This document shows positions 58,358 through 64,000 of a DNA stretch of 64,000 nt, piece after piece. Below the pieces are notes generated by a model. It was not told the DNA's origin and ran no database searches. It saw only the letters and a list, made by a program, of their open reading frames with translations. The position numbers were made by a program, and so were the translations under genes. Position 1 is the first letter of the stretch; the number at the start of each line of letters is the position of its first letter. The DNA is from Batillaria attramentaria (taxonomy: Eukaryota; Mollusca; Gastropoda; Batillariidae): the NCBI GenBank assembly GCA_018292915.2, contig JACVVK020000058.1:351001-415000 (forward strand), given 5' to 3'.

Positions 58358-59096
58358 ACACACACACACACACACACACACAGAGCAGAGCAAAAGTGGG
58401 TGACGCTGTGATACTGATGTCCCCACGAAGTTTTTACACGACAATGACACATACTACGATTAAAGTACTCCGTTTAGTTTTCTTTTTACGGTACTAGTAT
58501 TGCAGGTACAAGTACATTTACAATGACACGTACAAACAAACATAAAGGTTCTCTCTTTTTTTTCAGATACTAGCATATGTCTTACCTGCTCCCCTCCCTC
58601 CGGGACCTGTAGGACGGAGATCCGTGTAGACGGCAGTGCTCTGTCTTCCTGTTATCTGTAGCGGATCGTACGTGTTGTCTGGTGGTAAAACGTCGATGTA
58701 ACTGTGAGGACGATCTGCCTCATCCAGTCCTGTGGGATGTTGTGGAGTGGCAATGCCAGGTGTTGTCTGTCGGTCTGCGCTGTTATCTGGTGGTTGTAGG
58801 CCTGTGTACGTGTCTGATTCCCTCTCACGTCTGGGTAGTGGCTTTTCATACCTAGGATCTGTATCAAAATAACATTGATTCATTTGTTTGGGGTTTATTT
58901 TTGTCGTCAGGACGATGGTACGTTTCAAACTGTTTCCAAAAAGTGATGAACATTTTGATAATTAGTTTTCAGTGTAAAATGTACTTTAGTATAAGAACAG
59001 ACAATTCTTTGATTATTGGGTTGTACAAACGTTCAGCCTGCGTTTATGAATCTTTTCCATTTTTCATCAAGAAGCAAGTCAAATATCTCACTAATC

Positions 59097-59141
<45 letters not shown>

Positions 59142-59749
59142 AGAGAGAGAGAGAGAGAGAGAGAACCTTGTACAATTGATCATACTTCTTTTCATCCAGA
59201 TTAAGACACCGACAATAGCAACAGTAGTCAGCACCAGGATCCCGCCTACAACACCTCCCACTATGGCTGCCAGGGGCGTGTCTTCAGTTGCATCTGCAAT
59301 ATAATTATCCACAACAATAACAGCAAACAATATAGCTGAAGAAGTGAGTAAAATGGTCCGGTGTCTACGCATTATGACAAACAGAACAAAGATTGTCAGT
59401 CTTACCGCAGTTCTTTACATGTAGCTGCACAGACACAGAAGCCACTTTGGTGAAACCGTTGTCTGCGGAACAGGTGTAATTTCCCTTGTCGTCGCAGTGT
59501 ACACGAGGAATAGTGTAGGTTAGAACAATTTGTGAGGTGATGCTGTTGTCTGACGTGTGTTCGCTGACTGCGACTTGTTCTGATCCAAAACTGATGTGAA
59601 GGGCCGGAGAGGGATGGCCAGATGCTTCACAGATGAAGGTAACGCTCCTGTCACCCTCGGTAAGTGTGTCAAAGAAAGGGTGTTGGTTTATGGTAAAGTT
59701 ACGCACCTCCGCTTTGCCTGAAACAGAAATGACAAGGAATTTATGCAGC

Positions 59750-59783
<34 letters not shown>

Positions 59784-60926
59784 AGCAGCAGCAGCGGCAG
59801 TAACGACATAATTTAGTACGGATTCCGAGGCGCAGGTTCGAATCTCCGGTAGGCAGGAATATTGTGTGTGATTTACCCAGTCAGATTCACGTGCAGACTT
59901 GTTTACGGTGTCTGTCTCGCCTGCGTGTACATGTACACTGATATGATAAGTGTGCATATCAAACGTCCCATTCAAAAAGAGAGGGGCCGCGGGAAAGAAA
60001 ACAATGACACACAATGCAGGCAGGAAAAAATATGTGTAGCGATGTACTTTGTTGTGGCGCTCACCCAGCACGAATAAGGACAAGCAAGATAAGGACTAAA
60101 TATGGGGTGGATAAAATTGTGTTATGTTCTATAAGTAAAAGGGAACTACGCAAAACCGAAAGTGACACACTTATTTCACACTTATTGCATGAAATTGAAT
60201 CGTTTATTGTGTCGGAAATGTTATTTCAAATGGTGTGACGGAAGGTTTGAATCATTTTCACAATGCGGCGAACACAGTGATTTCATCTTATTTCAAAAGT
60301 ATTCAAGTGATATGATAAACCCACGTCCAATCTGGAACGACTCCTGACTGGTGACTGTATATAGACCAGGCTCAGGTTCCCAAGTGGCACAGCAGTAGCA
60401 CGTTACATTGTCTTCTGTAGCTGGTAGTGTGCTGATGGTAACAGAACTTGACACAGACGTGCTGTCAGTAATGTTGTCCGAACTCGTCAGTTGTTGATTT
60501 GTACAGTTGAATTGTACGGCTGTGACGAGCGGCTTGCCGCCTTGTACTGTACAGGTCACGGTGTCACCGACATAGACAAAATTGTCCGGTGTGGAGCTGG
60601 TGATTACTGGTGGTGTTTGTGGCGGATCTGAAACAATTTTTCGGAGTACTTATAATATCAACTAAATGATACAAGAGAAGAAAAGGGAAGACAACATTTC
60701 AAATACTTCTATTTAGACGGACAAGCTAACAAGCCCAGAAACAAATTTTAGGAGGCTGTATGGTAAAATATCTTGTACATAAATCTTATCACATTACATT
60801 ATCATATGCTCCTATCACTCATATCACAGAATATCGCATTATGGCATATCGCATTACATCGCATTACATTATAATCATCAAAATACGACATAACTAAACC
60901 TATGATAACAGAATCCCACACACGTG

Positions 60927-60984
<58 letters not shown>

Positions 60985-61925
60985 TGTGTAGTGACATTAG
61001 CTGGCATAGCTTTTGACTATCGGAAAGGTGCATATCTAATTTCCCTTTCAATAACTCTGAAGTTCATTTGTTTTCGTTATTTCCACTTCAGTATGATCTT
61101 TTAAAATTTCAATTATTATTGTTTTATGGGTTATCATAAAGCGCAATTAACAATGCCACATACATTTCAGATTCAATGTGAAGTAAGTCTGTGACTGTGA
61201 TCCCTGGGACACGGATACTGCTGTACAAACTATTGTTGTGTTGTCCTGGTCCAGCCTGGGCGTTGTCATACAGGTCCCGCTGTGCTGAGTGTAATTAATA
61301 CATCTAAATGTAGGTGGATTCCAGCTGTAGCCCGTTCCCTGGTCAGCGTCTGTAGCCAGACATGTAAGTGTCAGTCTCCTGGCTCCATCAGTGATGAACG
61401 ATTCCGGTCCCGTGATGTGGATGTTGTTGTCTGAAAGGCCATCTGAACACAAACACTATCTGATAATGGCGCTGCCTACCAATAGTGCAACTAGTACCAA
61501 ATCATTTCATGGTATGGAAGTATCGCCTAATCTGATAGCATGAATGTTCAAGGTTATGTCCCGTGTTCATAAAGTGGACTTAGTCACGGCGTGTCAACTG
61601 CAAAATCTCATTTGACTGCTTACCTCTATTCAAGTCAGTCATGCAGATAACTATATATTCGCCTGCATAAGTAACGTGACGCCGCCAATGGCTGCGTGTG
61701 CACGAGTGGTATGACTAAGAAATCACACTCATATTGTCTTATTACTTTTAAAAAGAAAATATGTAGGACATATCCTTTCCACTGAAGCTACGTTTGATAA
61801 GAATGAAATCATTACTTCTGTGATCATGTTCCATATTATTGCCTCGAACTAGATAAACAGAACATACCTGAACAGCCGACAAACAGAGCAATTCCCGCAA
61901 CCATAAGCCAAGATATAACAGCCAT
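58040..61925 (-). CDS. U11: three-Ig transmembrane receptor, tail class alpha
   Basis: Exons: signal 61868-61925 (MAVISWLMVAG...), Ig1 61164-61442, Ig2 60325-60627, Ig3 59406-59717, transmembrane 59186-59293, tail 58586-58858, terminal 58040-58083. The total is 1377 nt, 458 residues. Ig2, including its variable stretch NQQLTSSDNITDST, is almost identical to the second Ig2 of U1. Introns also match U1 closely, so this is a recent duplicate of that half. The tail has YTGL, YIDV-x6-YDPL and YTDL, with the terminal exon DANGYELSAMPSRR. The Ig2 donor is gtgggt instead of gtgagt. Ig3 begins with GC instead of AC, replacing the usual Asp/His context. Confidence 0.82.
58289..58382. repeat. (CA)n microsatellite
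   Basis: CA tract in the last intron of U11, interrupted once by tta. Equivalent tracts are 30654-30674 in U5 and 49444-49490 in U9. Confidence 0.95.
59099..59163. repeat. (CT)n(GA)n microsatellite
   Basis: Adjacent CT and GA runs that could form a hairpin, downstream of the transmembrane-exon donor of U11. U1 has the same arrangement with a TG tract between the two runs. Confidence 0.95.
60928..60981. repeat. (CA)n microsatellite
   Basis: CA tract in the Ig1-Ig2 intron of U11. Confidence 0.95.
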
Positions 61926-62030
61926 GTTGAAACTTCCAGTCCAGCAACAGACTCTATTTGTCCTTAGCAGAATTTCCAACACGTAACACTTCCACAGCGG
62001 AAAACTGTAAAATGTAGTCCGCTTCCTGGG

Positions 62031-62036
62031 TATATA
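62031..62036 (-). promoter_or_regulatory. TATA box of U11
   Basis: TATATA on the minus strand about 105 bp upstream of the ATG, in the conserved cttcctgggtatata block. Confidence 0.6.
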
Positions 62037-62947
62037 GCCTGTTGATAAACGTATTCGTGGTGTCCTGGTCGGCTTAACACAGTTTCCTTTTACCGCGTGT
62101 TGTTGATAGGGTCAGGATATAGAGCTGGTTAGGCCTCACCACGCGTCAGTCAGCCTTGGCTTTTTGTTGAGCTTTTTTCACAGCCGCTTGCCTTTGCAGA
62201 ACGCGGATTTTGCTCAAGTGGATTTGTCTGTGTCTACTTGTAAAATATGTGATCACCCTTGCATCACACTCGACACTGATACACGTACGAAACATATCCC
62301 TGCAGAATCAGGGAGGTAGTAATTAAAACACACATCCCCACTGACCGCCAACCAGGAAATATTATATACTTGGCTGCCAAACAGCTCAGTTCTTTCGACC
62401 GAGGAAGAATATACCACCGCTTTCAACGGTATGAATCACACGCTGGGCCACAACTACAAGCTAGGTTTGATATCTTAACGTGCAAAGAAATACTTCTTTG
62501 TGGCACGCAGTCAGCATGGGTAGAACGTGTCTCAAGCGATGGTACGGAGGGAGACCTGGAGGGAAATAGAAAGCATGGTGTTTCGCTAGTAGATTGTGTA
62601 TATCGATATATAATAACAATACTCATTATTATTATTATTATTATATAATCCCCACATTTCCACGTTTACGTTTCCATGCTATGATATGCCTTTTCCGTCA
62701 TTCATTCAACTATAACAAATATCAAATTAAAATGAAATTAAATTTAATCAAAAATATGTAATCTTCTTTGTCGTTCTTGTTGTTTTATTAATCTGGTATA
62801 TTTTTGGCAGGCCCTTGTTCGTTGGATCAGGGTATGGTTTGAAATTACGTGAGAGAGAGAGAGAGAGGGAGAGAGAGAGAGAGAGAGAGAGAGATTAGGA
62901 CTGACTAACTAAGACTAAGAAAATACTCAAAAGTCAAGATTCAAGAT
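62037..62947. other. Intergenic between U11 and U12
   Basis: Third copy of the region seen at 28787-29620 and 47484-48313, with an added (att)n run near 62628-62645 and (GA)n near 62851-62894. No exon was recognised. Confidence 0.55.
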
Positions 62948-62953
62948 TTTATT
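62948..62953 (-). promoter_or_regulatory. Polyadenylation signal of U12
   Basis: AATAAA on the minus strand about 830 nt after the U12 stop codon. Confidence 0.45.
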
Positions 62954-63110
62954 TTGTCTCTTTTGGGGGTATGGAGGATACAGTACAAAAGAAAATCTCA
63001 CAAACACTACACGGAATGAAGTTCAAGAACAACTGCAAGAAAGTGCAACATATATATATGACTAAACACATGAACTACATGTACAGGGAAACCCTCAGTT
63101 CACTGGAGCG

Positions 63111-63151
<41 letters not shown>

Positions 63152-63784
63152 TTTCTTTTCAAGATAATTTTGCAAAATCAATACAAAAACAAAAACCTAC
63201 ACTGGGAAATCAGAAACACAGTTACAACATTTATTATAGCCGAATTATCGTCAAACAAAAATCAACAACTTCAAAACAATATCAATTAAGGCCGTCGGTG
63301 ACTGCAACACCAAAATAACCGCGACCATGCCAGCCGCCCGGTCAGTTTTCAGCTGGCTTTCCATGCACTCGCTGTCCAGATCAAAGGGGCCGCCTGCAGG
63401 TAAGATTAACAGTTACCTGGCGCCACTTAAAAGGGGCCTTGTCGTGACATTTTTTTTTTTTTTTGGTTGTTGTTGTTGTTGTTGTAAGACAATCACAGGA
63501 AGTATCATGCTCAGTGGCTCGGGTCATGGGTGGCAACTCTAAGACACCAGTTTCTTCCTGCTTACTGAAGGACGTGGAGATTTCCTGGTGGTGTTCAGTT
63601 TGTTCATGATACTTTTCTGTGATTCATCGTCCCTTATAGCATCTGTGTCAGCAAGGGTGCTTAGCACACGTCTCCACCAAACTGTTTTCACTGGCTTACA
63701 ACTTTGTAACGGTGATGTACGTATCAACCTGTGATGGACACTTCTAGTCTACACACCAACGGGCAGGATCAGAAGCGGACAAGG

Positions 63785-63828
63785 TCAGCGCCGGCTTGAC
63801 ATTGCAGGCAGTTCATAACCATCTGTAT
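63785..63828 (-). CDS. U12: terminal exon of the next receptor gene, partial
   Basis: The 44-nt coding part starts after a CAG acceptor in phase 1 and reads DTDGYELPAMSSRR then TGA, the class gamma ending of U5 and U9. The 3' untranslated sequence to the left also matches U5 and U9. All other exons lie beyond the right edge, so the array continues. Confidence 0.75.
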
Positions 63829-64000
63829 CTGACAAATATATAAAAGCGATAAGTGATATTCGATTTGAACTGGCCATGTGTACAATAGGAGCTACAACCT
63901 TTAGACAGTTATTACTGTGCTAGATGCGTAATTTGTCCGTGACAACTCCAACAAGCGTTCCATCCTCGGTTGGGCAGGGTTGGGACCAGGGAATAATTAT

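Overview
This window looks like a piece of an animal nuclear genome, most likely from a marine mollusc and perhaps a gastropod. The evidence is split genes with phase-1 introns, dense (CA)n and (GA)n microsatellites, tRNA-derived SINEs with intact target-site duplications, and LINE and DNA-transposon remnants. The organism is an inference. There is no sign of bacterial or viral gene organisation.

The dominant content is a tandem array, all on the minus strand, of one family of type I membrane receptors with immunoglobulin-like (Ig) domains. I number the units U1 to U12 from left to right. The basic gene has seven coding exons: signal peptide (58 or 64 nt), Ig1 (about 276 nt), Ig2 (303), Ig3 (312), transmembrane (102-111), cytoplasmic tail (273-276) and a short terminal exon (44 coding nt). 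Every internal junction is phase 1 and the exon sums are multiples of three, giving about 457 residues. The tail carries up to six tyrosines. In three genes two of them form YQNL-x6-YDPL, which fits the spacing of an immunoreceptor tyrosine-based activation motif (ITAM).

Layout: 1-1824, no recognised gene apart from a SINE. 1825-4686, two divergent relatives (D1, D2) of the Ig exons. 6215-11890, U1, with five Ig domains. 12097-14280, a Tigger/pogo-like DNA transposon carrying a nested LINE fragment, inserted upstream of U1. 14921-17324, U2, a pseudogene. 18976-22663, U3. 24583-28675, U4. 30434-34095, U5. 35580-40725, U6, with five Ig domains and built by recombination. 42312-42369, U7, an orphan signal exon. 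43756-47366, U8. 49194-53198, U9. 55369-56386, U10, a two-exon relic. 58040-61925, U11. 63785-63828, the terminal exon of U12, which continues past the window.

Eight units (U1, U3, U4, U5, U6, U8, U9, U11) appear open and complete. The others show how the array changes: unequal crossing-over, deletions with ends in simple repeats, a nonsense mutation and transposon insertions. The Ig2 domains differ mainly in one stretch of about 15 residues set in an almost invariant frame, while three tail classes alternate along the array. Together this suggests a diversifying recognition receptor family of immune or allorecognition type. The role is inferred; the architecture is read from the sequence.
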